DNA of 64,000 nt from Mytilus galloprovincialis (GCF_965363235.1 NC_134844.1:94450664-94514663); one strand, 5' to 3'. Counted from the first letter of the stretch, positions 19,689-32,219 are shown. Numbers and translations are program-made. Notes: generated by a model from the sequence alone, not told the origin.

Positions 19689-20489
19689 CTACAAAAAATA
19701 TTGGTAAAACTCGATTAACTGAGATAAATTTGTTAAATTAAGAAGACGCAGCAACCATACCAAACAAAACAACAAATGAACGTAGAAATGACAAGAACAT
19801 GCATTTTTTGAAAGAAAAGGTAGCAGCACAAACTTAGAAGGTGTTATATTGGTCATATACCATTTTGAGAATGCCATATCTTATATAGAACTTTCTAAGG
19901 GTGAAGGCTATAATACCCTAGACCTCTAGACGTCGTTTTTACTATCAAATGTGGTTTGCTGTTAAATTTGTGTTGTCATCTTTTCAAAATCAGTTTGTCT
20001 CGTATACAAATATTCTTTCTTAACTGATAAAATCCGTAAATTATGTCAAGAAGACGTATTTAATGATAGAATACCTGACTGTTACGAACTAAGAAATGTT
20101 ACAACAATAATATGAATGTATCAAAATATTCTAATAGTTTATATTGTGTTACATTATACGAATATCTTATCATTAATACGATACTGACTACATGCTTTAC
20201 AGAAATTCATCCTGATATATAAATACAAAAGGGGTTTTGAAAAACATGTTCAAATAATAATACTTTTAATTTTCAATTTATGAAATTCCCTATTACGATT
20301 AGAGTCTGGATAGTTTAAATGTGGAAAGGGGGGTGGTTATTGGCGAACGGAATTTTTTGTTCACCTTATGTTAGATCTCGTGTATAGATTTTGGATTGTG
20401 TTGTGGTTAAACTTTTTCATGAGACAGACACGATTTGAATTGTTAATGAATAAGTGTTATTATGGTATGGTAAATATATAAATAAAAAG
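19689..20489. other. Intron sequence, no gene seen
   Basis: AT-rich DNA between the channel exon and the second minisatellite. No coding, RNA or clear repeat signal was found. Confidence 0.6.
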
Positions 20490-20657
20490 ACACATAAAAC
20501 AGAGGTGATATTTATTAAATTAAATAGTATATGGAAAATGATGTGTAAAAATTATTAATGACACATGAAAAGAAGCGATATGATTCATTTTAATTATCAA
20601 TGACATATGAAAAGAAGTGATATGATGTATTTATGAATTACACACGAGCGGTGATGA
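20490..20657. repeat. Left part of the 37-bp minisatellite
   Basis: Degenerate units (ACACATGAAAAGAAGCGATA, ATTACACACGAGCGGTGATG) of the array that resumes at 23291; the LINE separates the two parts. Confidence 0.75.
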
Positions 20658-23290
20658 TATCTATGTCGGATGTAGTTAATAACATTGCTTATGTTCCAGA
20701 AAGTATCCCTGATCATTCGTTTTTGTATAGTGATATTAAAATTGAGTTGAATTATAAAAAAAATTCCGAAGAGCCACAATTACTGGAACAATGATTTGCC
20801 TTCACAATGGACTTAAGTGTGTGCATGCGAAAAGAAATGGATGCGCTGTAATGGTCCAAGCGGCACAAAACAAAGATTAAAAACAAATTATTGTGCGGAA
20901 AGGAAGACATTCGATCGTCTTAACAGAAAGTATAAGCGGCAACACCAAATAAAGGAGCGAATGAAATTAGAAGAAAAACTATGCACATCAAATTAGCGCG
21001 AATTTTGGAAGTCTGTTGGTAATATTGGAATCGCAAGTGAACGTAAACCATGTATTCCGATGGCGGTATTAGGTCCAAATTGAAATGTTAATACGAATAA
21101 AAACGACGTTCTTAATAAATGGAAAACTGACTTTCAAAATTTATTTCAACGCAATGGTGGAGATAAAAGCCAACTTAACGTTCAACACAGAAATAGACGT
21201 TACGCCGCTAAATCAACCAATTTCAAGAGACGAGGTCGTTCATGCCGAAAGGCCACGGGAATAGATGAAATTCCGACGGAAGTTTTAAAGAATGACGCGG
21301 CAATAGACTTACTTTATCAAATTATCAGTGGTTGCTTTAATCTTGGAAAAGTTCCTAATCAGTGGAATAGTGGTATCATCAATCCAATTTTAAAACCGGG
21401 ATCTGACGACGATAAAAAAAATCTCATGAACTACAGGGGAATCACTTTGGTTTCCGTGCCATGTAAGATATATTGTTACATTTCAAACACGAGACTTAGC
21501 TCTTGGCTGGAAAATAACGAGATTCTGTGTGATGAACAAAATGGGTTCCGCCGTAACAGTAGTTGCGAAGAACATATTCACACGCTTCGTTCTATTCTGA
21601 ACGACAGAAAAATATCAAGAAAGTAAACTTATGTATGCTTTGAAGACATGAAGAAAGCTTTTGACACCGTTGAACATCATCTTCTGTGGTTTAAATTACA
21701 GCGTGTTGGTGTCTGTGGACAGTTCTTATCTGCGATTCAATCCTAATGACCTAAAATGTACCGTTCGTATCAAGAGTGACCAGACCCCTTGGTTCAGTGT
21801 AGATGCCGGTGTGAAGCAGGGCTGTATCCTATCGCCCACTTTGTTTTCAGTTTACATCAATACTTTAGCAGATCGTATAAACTCTCTAGAATGTGGAGTG
21901 CATATTGATGATTTCCGTCTCAGTTTATTGCTTTACGCAGACAATATAGCGCTAATAGCTCCAGATAAAGAAAGTCTACAACGTATGTTATATGTAGTAA
22001 CCGAATGGTGCGCTGAATGCGTAAATATTGGCAAAACTAAAATTGTCCATTTCCGTCCACAGTCATTCTTACGTTCAAATTTTACGTTCCGATGTTCTGG
22101 AAAAATTATTGACTACATTGATTCATACAATGGATGGACGAACATTTAACTTTCGTAAAACATGCAAAAGAACTGGCCAAAGCAGCGAGCCGTGCTTTGG
22201 GGGCTTTAATAACAAAAACTCAATCCATGGGAGGGATGACTTTTAAAGTGTACAATAACCAAACAACGAATAAATTATTGTAGACTTTAGTGCAAATTGA
22301 TCCGTACTGACCAACAAAGAATTTCCTACAAAACTTTTAAATTGACATCTAGAAGAAGAAAGGGTTGGTCATTTGAAGTGTTAAGATTGTTAATCGGATC
22401 AGACTAAAGGATCCGACGTATGACTTAACATTATCGACTAAATCAGTTATGCATATAATAAGTGAAAAACTATGTGAGCTGGACAACACAGAATGGTATG
22501 AAGAACTTTTTGATGACAGTCGTAATGTAAAAAACGGAAACAAATTGCGCACTTACAGAAGTTATAAACAATGTGTGAAAACAGAACCTTATGTGCTTTT
22601 AAACATTTCTAAACAGGAAAGGCGTGTCATGGCTCTGTTTCGCTCCGGGGCTCTACCGCTAGCGCACGAAACTGGCAGATACTCCAGGCCGCCTACACCC
22701 GTAGAAGATAGACTTTGTTTGTTTTGTGAAAGTTGCAGTGTAGAGACTGAAAAATATTGTCTTATGGAATGCACACTTTATGACGATATTCGATATAACC
22801 TTTTTCATGAATGTTCAAAATTTATTCAAAATTTTCACAGCCTTGAAATAGATAATCAATTTATTGAAATTATGAACTGTTATGATATACAATATTTCCT
22901 ATGCAAATTTTTATATAATTTTTTCTGGCGAAGAAAATTGTTTAACAGCTCTTTATGAAATTTTTGTACTAGCTTCAGAGTTTTATTATTTTAATTTTAT
23001 CAGGAAAGTCAGATTTCGACAATTTTTAAATTTTTATATACATGTATAGATATATATATTTATTGAATATAGTGATTTTTTTATTTTAATGGTGAATTTT
23101 TGGTGACTTGTATGTTTTTTACGGGATATATTTGAAATTTTTTATAGAATTTTAAGCTTTTTAGTGTCTCATAAGTCGTTTTTATTGCTGGATATTGATT
23201 GTTTTATGTGTATCTATTTATATTATGCTGCTTATATTTATGTAAATCAATATGTGACACTTTAATAAACTATTTACTTACTAACTTACT
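20658..23290 (+). mobile_element. Decayed LINE inserted in the minisatellite
   Basis: 5'-truncated non-LTR retrotransposon. It reads the end of an endonuclease domain (PESIPDHSFLYSDI), a linker (KATGIDEIPTEVL), then RT blocks: MNYRGITLVSVPCKIY, DEQNGFRRNSSCEEH, KKAFDTVEHHLLW, GVKQGCILSPTLFSVYINTL and LLYADNIALIAP. The second catalytic Asp of YADD is Asn here. A C-terminal cysteine/histidine region follows (LCLFCESCSVETEKYCLMEC), then a 3' UTR and a TTACTTACT tail near 23280. Frameshifts and stops lie around 21000, 21625, 21750 and 22150. Clade uncertain; the I/Jockey side is a guess. Confidence 0.85.
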
Positions 23291-24660
23291 ATGGTGCATT
23301 TCTTAATTACACACGAGAGGTGATTATATGTTGCTTTTATTAATGACATATACAAAGGTGATATGGTGCATTTATTAAATTACATAACACACGGAAAAGA
23401 TGTGTAAATTAATAATGACACATGAATAGAGATGGTATGGGGCATTTATCAATGACAAATGAAAAGAAGTTATATGATGAATTAATTAATTACACACGAG
23501 AGGTGGTGATTTGATGCGTTTATTAATTAATTACAAACGAGAGGTGATGACTTGGTGCTTTTATTAATTATACACGAGAGGTGATGCTTTTGGTGCTTAT
23601 ATTAACTACACACGAGAGGTGATGATATGGTGCTTTTATTAATTACACACGAGAGGTGATGATATGGTGCTTTTATTAATTACACACGAGAGGTGATGAT
23701 ATGGTGCTTTTATTAATTACACACGAGAGGTGATGATATGGTGCTTTTAATAATTACACACGAGAGGTGATGATATGGTGCTTTCATTAATTACACACGA
23801 GAGATGATGATATGGTACTTTTATAAATTACACACGAGAGGTGATGATACGGTGCTTTCATTAATTACACACGAGAGGTTATGATATGGTGCTTTTATTA
23901 ATTACAAACGACGGGTGATGACATGGTGCTTTTTATTCATTACACACGAGAGGAGATGATATGGTGCTTTTATTCATTACACACGAGAGGTGATGATATG
24001 GTGCTTTTATTAATTACAAACGAGAGGTGATAATATGGTGCTTTTATTAATTACACACAAGATGTGATGATATGGTGCTCTTAATAATTACACACGACAG
24101 GTGATGATATGCTGCTTTTATTAATTACACACGAGAGGTGATGAAACGGTGCTTTTATTAATCACACACGAGAGGTGACGATATGGTGCTTTCATTAATT
24201 ACACACGAGAGGTGATGATATGGTGTTTTTATTATAATTAATTACATACGAGAGGTGATGATATGGTGCTTTTATCAATGATTAATAAAAAAGGTGATAT
24301 GGTGCATTTATTAAATTACATAACACACGGAAAAAGATGTGTTAAAATTATTAACGAAACATGAAATAGAGGTGGTATGGGGCATTTATCAATGACATAT
24401 GAAAAGAAGTTATATATGATGAATTTATTAATTACACACGAGAGGTGGTGATTTGGTGCGTTTATTAATTACACACGAGAGGTGATGATTTGGTGCTTTT
24501 ATTAATTACACACGAGAGGTGATGATATGATGGGTTTTTTAATGACACATGAAAAGGATGTGATATGGTGCATTTATTAAATAACATAACACACGGAAAA
24601 AGATGTGTTAAAATTATTAACGAAACATGAAATAGAGGTGGTATGGGGCATTAATAAATG
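23291..24660. repeat. 37-bp minisatellite ATTACACACGAGAGGTGATG...
   Basis: Over twenty tandem units of ATTACACACGAGAGGTGATG followed by ATATGGTGCTTTTATTA. A longer variant with AAATTACATAACACACGG and ACATGAAATAGAGGTGG recurs near 23380, 24320 and 24580, giving a higher-order pattern. Confidence 0.92.
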
Positions 24661-24745
24661 TCACATAATTCATATATTAAGCAAAAAAAATATCAGAAAA
24701 AAACACTTATATAATTGCTATTCTGTATGGTTAAAAGTTACTCAC

Positions 24746-24813
24746 CATTGTATTTTCATTGACAGATTCAAAGTCAAGGATGTCTATGCCAACCGTTACA
24801 TAGGTTGGGAGAT
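24746..24813 (-). CDS. Cys-loop channel exon, 68 nt
   Basis: A minus-strand exon with acceptor TTAATTATAG and donor ACAATG|GTGAGT. It starts with two bases of a split codon and then reads LPTYVTVGIDILDFESVNENTM. It corresponds to the first extracellular strands and ends just before DFTLSM of the exon at 19462-19688. As I recall, 68 nt is the usual size of this exon in vertebrate glycine/GABA-A receptor genes, which strengthens the call. It lies right beside the minisatellite. Confidence 0.85.
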
Positions 24814-25614
24814 CTATAATTAAATTATATTAGAATTACACCAGCATTTGAGAGTGACTCTTGGCATTGTATCTTGAAGGGGTGTCATATGTGCATTTTT
24901 AATACAAAACTTTTGTTTGAAACAAAGGACGCAGTAAATTAACTGTTTGCTTGAAGACTTTTATATGATTAGATCGCTGAACAAGAATGCACTGACAAGA
25001 AGAGATGATTAAAAGAAAGTATGTTTAAGTACTTGTGTTCATCTTTTCATTATTTTTTTTTTCAATCAAATGTGTTTAAATTATTAGTTTCGGTGATACA
25101 GTTTGTGTTTATAAGTGTTTCAAATAATAATGTTTATTTGTGAATCTTATCAGTTTTACTCACTTGTCTCGAAATAAGGGTGTACTCGACTATAATTGTT
25201 GAACCAGTTTGTGATGAAATTAGATCTGAAAATTAAACAGTAAGTTTAGTAGTAAATGATAACGTAAGCAAAATAACATACCATTCGCCCAAATATATAT
25301 TTTGATTTTAGACATTAAATGTCTTATTGAAAATCGATAGTTTTTAAGCAGGTATGGCCTTGGCCTTTGTGACTTGTAACTTCCTCTTTTTCATCCTAAT
25401 GTTCGTGACCATATACGTCGTGTAGAACGCCACATGCGGGGTGTCGGCTATGTTTGACATGGGTGGCGGTTTTGAAGCGAAGAAAGATTAGGGTAGAGGC
25501 ATTTATTAAAAAAAGAATAAATTTGAAATACACTCGGCCTTAATCTGATACTATGCAATTCAAACGCACCTATTTTGTTATGAAGACAAATTACAAACTT
25601 AAGGTATTCAGAAA
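24814..25614. other. Intron sequence, no gene seen
   Basis: The expected channel exon encoding the region before LPTYV was not found here. A moderately GC-richer stretch near 25360-25500 resembles no family I know. Confidence 0.5.
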
Positions 25615-26049
25615 CTACACAGCTACTTTTGCATCGGTACTATTTATGTACTAAAAATTTGTAGTACTGGAAATCTACTTTTAATATTCAGTATTATTTT
25701 GTAACTCTAAAATCATTGTAATATTTAGGTACCTGTATTTTACAGTACTTTATTTGTACTTGAAATTTAGGTACTACAGATTTTTGGTTGCTACCAGTAC
25801 ATTTTCAGCATTTTGAAAGTTTTCTATTTCAAATCTCTTAAAGTTATGATTTTAAGGAATATTGTATTATTTCTGTACCAAAATATTTAGTACAAATCAA
25901 GTACTGTAAAATACAAGCAGTGAATACAAGTACCTAAATATTACAATAGTTTTAAAGTAAAAAAAATAGTACTAAATATTAAAAGTAAATTTCCAGTACT
26001 GCATTTTTTTTAGTACAGAAATAGTACCTATACAAAATTAGCTGTGTAG
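25615..26049. mobile_element. Palindromic MITE, CTACACAGCTA ends
   Basis: Ends CTACACAGCTA (25615) and TAGCTGTGTAG (to 26049). The two halves are imperfect inverted copies rich in GTACT/AGTAC motifs (AGTACTGGAAA, GGTACCTGTATTTTACAGTAC). About 435 bp with no ORF. Direct repeats of A's at the flanks are too short to define a duplication. Confidence 0.8.
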
Positions 26050-26885
26050 AAAAAACTTGTTCCTGATTTTCTTTCATTCGTCCAAAAAGCTCAGAAGAAA
26101 AGAAATTTCCACTAGACACTATTTCTCTTTTTCCTATAGAAGTTCATTTTGAAATATATAGGTCCATCCGTGATGATGGCGATTAAATCTGATAGAGTCT
26201 TTTGGCTTGAAACTACAACAATAATACGTGCGTCTTGGGTATCGGCCCTTCCGCGCTCAGATAAGTTTTTTTGTAATGTGTCCAATACTTTTGGTCATTT
26301 TAATATTTCATAGAATATAAAAGTTAACCGTGACAAACCTGTGGTTATTATTCCAAAACCTCTTTGTTGTTTCCAACGGCCAATAGAACATTCAGACGTA
26401 ATCTCCTTTGACATCAATTTGAATGTCTCCAGAAAAAGAAGAGAAATTCGGGTCTTCTTAACACTGTATTGTCATTTGTTGATTTAGATGTCGGTGAGTA
26501 TTTCTGTGGAGAGTGTAATCGATTCGTTTGGGAGTGAGTGCTTTTGGGGGTGCACGAGTGCTCTGTAGAGCAAAATTGTGAAGAAATTTGATAAATGATA
26601 ATTTGTTGTTGGCTTTTGGGAAATCTTATACAGTGGTCTCCTCATTGAATTGGTTCCATGTTTGTGTGCATTGAGTCAAAGTCATGACTTTTTTTCCTGA
26701 AAATGATAATGAATGTAAAAGAAAACAAAGCAGGTTGTTCAGGTATGAAACAAAATATAATTTGAGTCTATTTTCATTATTTTTAAAATTAAAGAGCACA
26801 AAATTATCAGACTTAAAAAAAAAACCGGGCAAATTGATATACAAAAATGTACCCTTCGTTTGTATTTTGTCTCCATAACAAATTA
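26050..26885. other. Intron sequence, no gene seen
   Basis: No convincing exon, RNA gene or repeat boundary. Short opposing ORFs near 26626-26878 overlap each other and match nothing I recognise. Confidence 0.5.
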
Positions 26886-27148
26886 TTTATTTATTGATTG
26901 ATTGTGTTTTAACGCCACTTTAAGGCGCCACGTTTATTTTTTTTTTCATGGCGGTCATTTTTTATTGGTGGAGGAAGCCGGAGTGCCCGGAGGAAACCAC
27001 CGACTTTCGATAGGAAAATGACAACCCTATTCAATTAAGATCGGAGTCGAGAGCACCCACATGAGGGGGATTCGAACTCACAACCTCAGCGTTGACTGGC
27101 AAGTGATTACAGTAGTAACTTCTTAGACCACTCGGCCACCGAGGCTCC
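26886..27148 (-). mobile_element. tRNA-derived SINE
   Basis: On the minus strand, GGAGCCTCGGTGGCCGAGTG (A box) and GTTGTGAGTTCGAATCCCCC (B box) form a tRNA-Leu/Ser-like head. A conserved body with GGAGGAAGCCGGAGTGCCCG (read on +) and a T/A-rich end with TTGATTGATTG follow. The layout fits the molluscan SINE families with a conserved central domain. Confidence 0.8.
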
Positions 27149-27295
27149 GGTTTGAAAGTATTTAAACTTACAATTTTTTTTCTTAAATGATGCTATAAGT
27201 GCAACAGCAAATTAAAAATAAAAAGGACATTAAAGGAAATAAACAATCATTTAGAAAAAATGCTTCTTCAAAATGACCATGACCTTTGACTTTAC

Positions 27296-27416
27296 CTTGT
27301 CAACTCTGTGTCGACACAGTCTATAAATCCCATCACAAGGATCAATACTGACATTGTATCTAGCATTTCCATAAAATCTGTAACCGTCTGATGCTGATAT
27401 CGTGAAATTATGTCGT
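27296..27416 (-). CDS. Candidate signal-peptide exon of the channel gene
   Basis: Minus-strand interval of 121 nt between TTATATTTGCAG and GACAAG|GTAAAG, both good splice signals. One frame reads MEMLDTMSVLILVMGFIDC then VDTELTR, which looks like a start and signal peptide, as expected upstream of the 24746 exon. Another open frame reads RRHNFTISASDGYRFYGNAR, so the frame is not certain. A further exon between this and 24813 would be needed. Confidence 0.4.
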
Positions 27417-27510
27417 CTGCAAATATAAATCAGATTTGTCTCCATACAGAAATGTTGGTGCCTGGAAATACGGATAAATGAAGACAAAATAAAGTATATG
27501 TTCAGCATTG

Positions 27511-27729
27511 AATAGGGCTCTTCACGGTTAGTCCGGCCATATTGGATAGGGGGCAGATTTTCATAATAGAGGTAAAAATGGTGTGAAAAATACGGGAAAA
27601 CATCATTAAAACAGAGCTGTTGCTTGGAAACACACATAGGATTTCCCACACTTTCATACCATTTCCACCTCCTTCCAAAAAATCTGCCCCCTATCCAATA
27701 TGGCCGAACTAACCGTGAAGAGCCCTATT
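27511..27729. mobile_element. MITE with long terminal inverted repeats
   Basis: AATAGGGCTCTTCACGGTTA at the left and its complement at the right. The arms are about 75 nt with few mismatches (GTCCGG/GTTCGG), continuing through CCATATTGGATAGGGGGCAG. The loop is about 65 nt. No clear target duplication. It sits in the intron upstream of the candidate exon at 27296-27416. Confidence 0.85.
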
Positions 27730-29199
27730 TAAAGATCAAAATTTGTTACACTAGTTGTCTTTACCGAGAGAGCGTCCCTGGAGTTTTTAAATTAACTGAA
27801 TTTAAAATGAGTATTATTTTTAAAAGGTGCTTTTAAGAATTCGTGTATGCACTACCGAGGAATATGTCCAAGATATTAGAAGATGGTTGGAATAAAAAAC
27901 TTTACAACCCAATCGCAATAACTGATTATGTTATGATTTGCAAAAAAAAAAGTTCAAGAGAGATGAGCGTGGATGAAAAATTCCGAGAATATGATTTATT
28001 TAGAGAGTATAATTTATTTAGAGAGTATTATTTAAAGAGTATGATAAGCAGAGATAACAATTTAATTCTTTTGAATGACATTTCTGATTATGAAGCACCG
28101 TTTTCTAAGTATATAAAAAACCTTCAAGGACTTACAGTTCACCATAAAGTATATTCGTTAAAAACTAAATAAATGTAAATAAAAAAATATTTGTTTCACT
28201 ACGTGTTAGTGTAACTCTTTCTATTGGTATGTCCTTATTGGGATTGTCTGTCAATCATGACGATCATTTACATTACAGATGGGATTAATACAAATCAAAT
28301 ATTTCCATAACACGGTCACCATTGTTCAATTATCTGGTAACTGTCTAGGCTGGTCCTTTGCAGCATACGGACATCTTATATCTGTCAACGCCATCCAGAT
28401 AAAGGACAGGGAACCAGTTTGGTAACTATCGGACGATGTTTGCTTAACTGTGTCTTCAATGGTCGTTGACCTTTTCTAAAGAAAGTGTCGACTTAATCAC
28501 TTTATAACAATCACCTTATCAATATCCAACAGAAATTTATCTTGCAATCAACTCTGTCTTCCAAGATAACTCGTAAATAATATTTAGATTAATTGTCGAC
28601 GGAAAATAAAGATGGAAAACATATTGGTTCTCTAGCGTAAGATTGATGACACTCATTAATAGATAGATTAGCTTTCAATAAAACAATATTTATTTCCCAC
28701 AGATTAATGATATTGTGAAAGAGAAACTTTACTGTTTGTGGTTCATGTTTAGTCTTTGAAATAATTTTTGATTAAAAGATGTCCGTGTTATAATTGTTTT
28801 GGAAAAATAAAATAATAATATATCTGTTTATGTCCTAGATACTGCATTGTGATATCTAACTTTTTGTCTTAAAAATGCGGTTAAAATATTTATGGTTTTA
28901 AGCTTTCCATGCCAAGAAATTGCCTCCGTTGAAATTCTGCAAACACCCCATAGAGCAAATTACATGGATGAGTAATTTTGACCATTTGGTATATGGCCGT
29001 GTTCTAAGTGACACGTACATGAAGGTCATACATTAATTTCTTGAATGAAATCAAATCTTTAGCTACTAATGACTGCCGTAGGGGGTCGACCGGAATTTAT
29101 AGCGAGGATTTCTTGGCATGTCAACTAATGTTATTTTGTTTTTTAGGGTTGTATGTGTTTGTGTGTTCGTATTTCATTGTTTTATCATGCTCTCTGCAC
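27730..29199. other. Intergenic or intronic, no supported gene
   Basis: A 109-codon + ORF (27843-28172) contains repeated LFREY units and resembles nothing I recognise; I do not support it as a gene. The rest is AT-rich without clear structure. Confidence 0.5.
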
Positions 29200-29560
29200 T
29201 TTAGATATTGGATATGTTCCTTACGTCGTAACTACAATCCCCTTCCCTTTCATGAATGTGACCTACCGAATTAGACTATTTACCGGATTTGTAATCACAT
29301 AAGCAACACGACGGGTGCCACATGTGGAGCAGGATCTGTTTACCCTTCCGGAGCACCTGAGATCACCCCTAGTTTTTGGTGGGGTTCGTGTTGTTTATTC
29401 TTTAGTTTTCTATGTTGTGTCATGTGTACTATTGTTTTTCTGTTTGTCTTTTTCATTTTTAGCCATGGCGTTGTCAGTTTGTTTTAGATTTATGAGTTTG
29501 ACTGTTCCTTTGGTATCTTTCGTCCCTCTTTTAGAGCTCCAAAGCAGATATTAGCTCATA
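29200..29560 (+). mobile_element. 3' end of the Penelope-like family
   Basis: Contains CAACACGACGGGTGCCACAT, CTTACCCTTCCGGAGCACCT-type sequence and TTTTTGGTGGGGTTCGTGTT. The same ordered blocks appear on the minus strand at 16754-16880 downstream of the RT there, so this is the 3' part of that family in + orientation. No RT coding remains here. Confidence 0.65.
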
Positions 29561-30130
29561 TTGCCGTGAATCAGAATTGAGCGAAGCCATATAAACATAG
29601 TATACATGTAAAAATGTACATATCTTTTTGAGTATATATTATATAATATATTTATCAGAAATTCAGGTTTAGAATGGGGTTATGTCGAAACTGAATTTTG
29701 GCGACATTATACTGTTGAAATGAAAAAAAAAAGTTTTTACGCTGTTAGGGAATATGTTTCTAAGTAACCTTAAAAATTTTGATTTGGAAAATTATATGGT
29801 AGGACTCATTTGATTTACATTCATTTATCAGATAACAAACGAATAGGTTTTAATAAATGAAAACGGCAGGTTACCATGGGTCTCTCATTAAATCCCAGAC
29901 ATTATGTGTAACGGTTTTTTTTCGGTCAGTACATTCTTTCAAAATATATAATTAACTGAACTAAATTGATCGAAACATAGTTTTTTTTTTATTAATTCGT
30001 CAATAAAATGTTCTCTTCTCTACGACGCTCGCGTCTTTTTCTTTTTACCACTACGGATGACAATTTCGCCCCCTTTCTCGATACTCGTGGTCGCCCCCTA
30101 GATTGTATTGTTGATTTGTAAAACACTTAC

Positions 30131-30269
30131 CTTTTTCACATTGATGACCAATTATCAGTTTCCCTTCATATTTACCATCCGTTAATAGTCGTCTGACTGA
30201 ATCAGGCGCCAAGATCAAACAGATGCTATTGTGATTATAATTAAAGTGATAAATAAGACAAATCGATCT
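30131..30269 (-). CDS. Candidate 5' exon, gene uncertain
   Basis: Minus-strand interval of 139 nt between TTTTTTTCTCCCAG and GAAAAAG|GTAAGTG, strong splice signals. It stays open as RSICLIYHFNYNHNS then ICLILAPDSVRRLL, TDGKYEGKLIIGHQCEK and one extra base. It could be a 5' UTR or coding exon spliced to 27296-27416, or belong to another gene. No family recognised. Confidence 0.3.
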
Positions 30270-31585
30270 CTGGGAGAAAAAAAGTAAATAATTTGTTCGC
30301 ATGTACATCAACATTTTATTCACTAGTCATTTTGTTGACACGCATTTGTACTTTATAAACAAAAATATGTACCAGATTTTGATTTTATTTAAAATGTGTA
30401 TTTCAGGCGAATATTAAGCTGCAAATCTATAAGCCTTTTATTAAAAGTTACAACGAATGGAAATATGATTGATTATTGATTGCTTAACGTCAAGCGGTAT
30501 ATGTTCGTGCATCTTCAACTAAATGACAGATTGCCCAATTAATAAACGAAGAAGGTTTGGTGAAGTGTTAATGCCGTCTTGAAGGACTACCACTGCAAAA
30601 AAGGTGATATTTTGGAAATTTTACATTGAATAAGGAAATTAATCATAATGACGCTCAAATAGCTGTTATATGGTTTAAATGGTGAAAAGACCAATCACCA
30701 TGCAGCCTTGTCCTGAAAGGTCCGATTACGACTGCATGAATGGTTGGATTATGGACGAAAAGAGAGAGGGAGAGTGGAGGGGAGGGAGGAGTGATTGGAT
30801 AAATGGATAGATTAATTACTGAATATATGGATAGATGGATGGATGGATAACATATACCGGTATTAATTTTCATGAATACAAGGAAGGAAAAATGCTACAG
30901 TGATATGATTTTGAACCTGGCTACTAGACCGATACGCGAAACAGGATCGTAGACATGAAAGTCACAAAGTAATAGTCAACTGACTTGTCATTCTCCAAGA
31001 GCACATTATTAGCTCTTATCCTTAAATACCGCTTGCTTAACGTAGTGACAGCAATAGGCAATTGTCAAGTATAATGCCTGAACAAGTGGGATGTGTATGA
31101 TAGGGGAATACAAATGACATTACAACAGGATACCTATGGGCGCACAAAAGACCTTTAAAAACGTTTTCTTAAGATGTAGAGGTCATGACTCTCACCCAGG
31201 AATTTAAAGTTCCCATTATAACAATATTGATACAACCTTACGACAAAAAAACATCCGCCGCTCTTTCGCGCAGGTTGTACTATTGGAATTGATACTGTGG
31301 ATTCATTTATTTTCGTGAGTATCAATTTTCGTGGATAGCTGAAAACTTGCATATTCGTGGATATGTGATTTCTTGTTTTGCCAATCTCTGTATACAAAGC
31401 CTATTGAAATATGAGCCAAGCCATGCGAAAAGGTACAAACAGTCCTTTTGATTAACTTTACAGGACACGTTATCAAAGTTTGTTAAAATATTTTTGAAAA
31501 ACGATTTTATCCGGAAAAAAATTACATAAATGTAAACATTCATAGAATTGTCAATTCTATCCCGAATTTGTCAATCAAAACAGGA
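30270..31585. other. No gene seen; dispersed repeats
   Basis: Includes a bivalve-type dispersed motif near 30465-30540 (GATTGCTTAACGTCAAGCGG), a GGATGGATAGATG-like tract near 30800-30850, and a repeat near 31300-31385 (TTTTCGTGGATAGCTG, CATATTCGTGGATATG). Confidence 0.55.
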
Positions 31586-32061
31586 AAAGGCGTATGGCAT
31601 GGTATTGGTTGCAAAAATTCGATATGTTTCATTTAAGTGCAATATTTTTTTCATTTGAATGGTATATTTTTTCATTTAGATGAAATATTTTTTTATTTAA
31701 ATGGTAAAATTTTTCATTTAAATGGTATATTTTTTCATTTAAATGCAATAGTTTTTATTCAAATGGTATAATTTTCCATTCAAATAGTATAATTTTTCAT
31801 TCAAATGGTATAAAAAATCATTTGCATGCAATATTTTTTATTCAATTGGTATAATAGTTTTATATTTATATGCAATAATTGCATCATGGGAAATTCTTTG
31901 ACGCCGTCAGGTCAAATTTGCAACAACGTTTGTGATTGGTCGGTATTAATTTGGATTTTCTCCCCTTTCTTTCTAAACTTGAGTGACCAATAATTAAAAA
32001 AAACACTTCAGAATATCGCCCCTGTAACTAAATCTGGCGTTCGTGCGAGTCCTGCACTGCC

Positions 32062-32219
32062 CAGTGGCGGATCCAGAGGGGGGGTTCCGGGGGTCCGCAC
32101 CCCCCTTTATTTTGGCCGATCAATGCATTTGAATCGGGACATATGTTTGCACCCCCCTGCACCCCCCCTTTGCCCTGGGCTAGCACCCCCCCTTTCGAAA
32201 ATTCCTGCATCCGCCACTG
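32062..32219. mobile_element. MITE, CAGTGGCGGATCC ends
   Basis: CAGTGGCGGATCCAG at the left and TGCATCCGCCACTG at the right, with a C/G-rich centre. CTGCC lies at both flanks. The CAG...CTG ends suggest hAT-type mobilisation, but the duplication is too short to be sure. Nested at the inner edge of the left foldback arm. Confidence 0.75.

Noticed and set aside
18880-24660. CRISPR-like arrays
   Set aside because: The repeats are head-to-tail minisatellite units without unique spacers, in an animal genome.
25360-25500. Possible exon on the minus strand
   Set aside because: A short open frame is visible but there is no matching splice-site pair and no similarity to the channel.
27843-28172. 109-codon ORF with LFREY repeats
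   Set aside because: AT-rich, no homology I recognise, and no splice or promoter context.
29041-29554. ORFs with hydrophobic stretches
   Set aside because: They lie in or beside the 3' non-coding end of the Penelope-like family.
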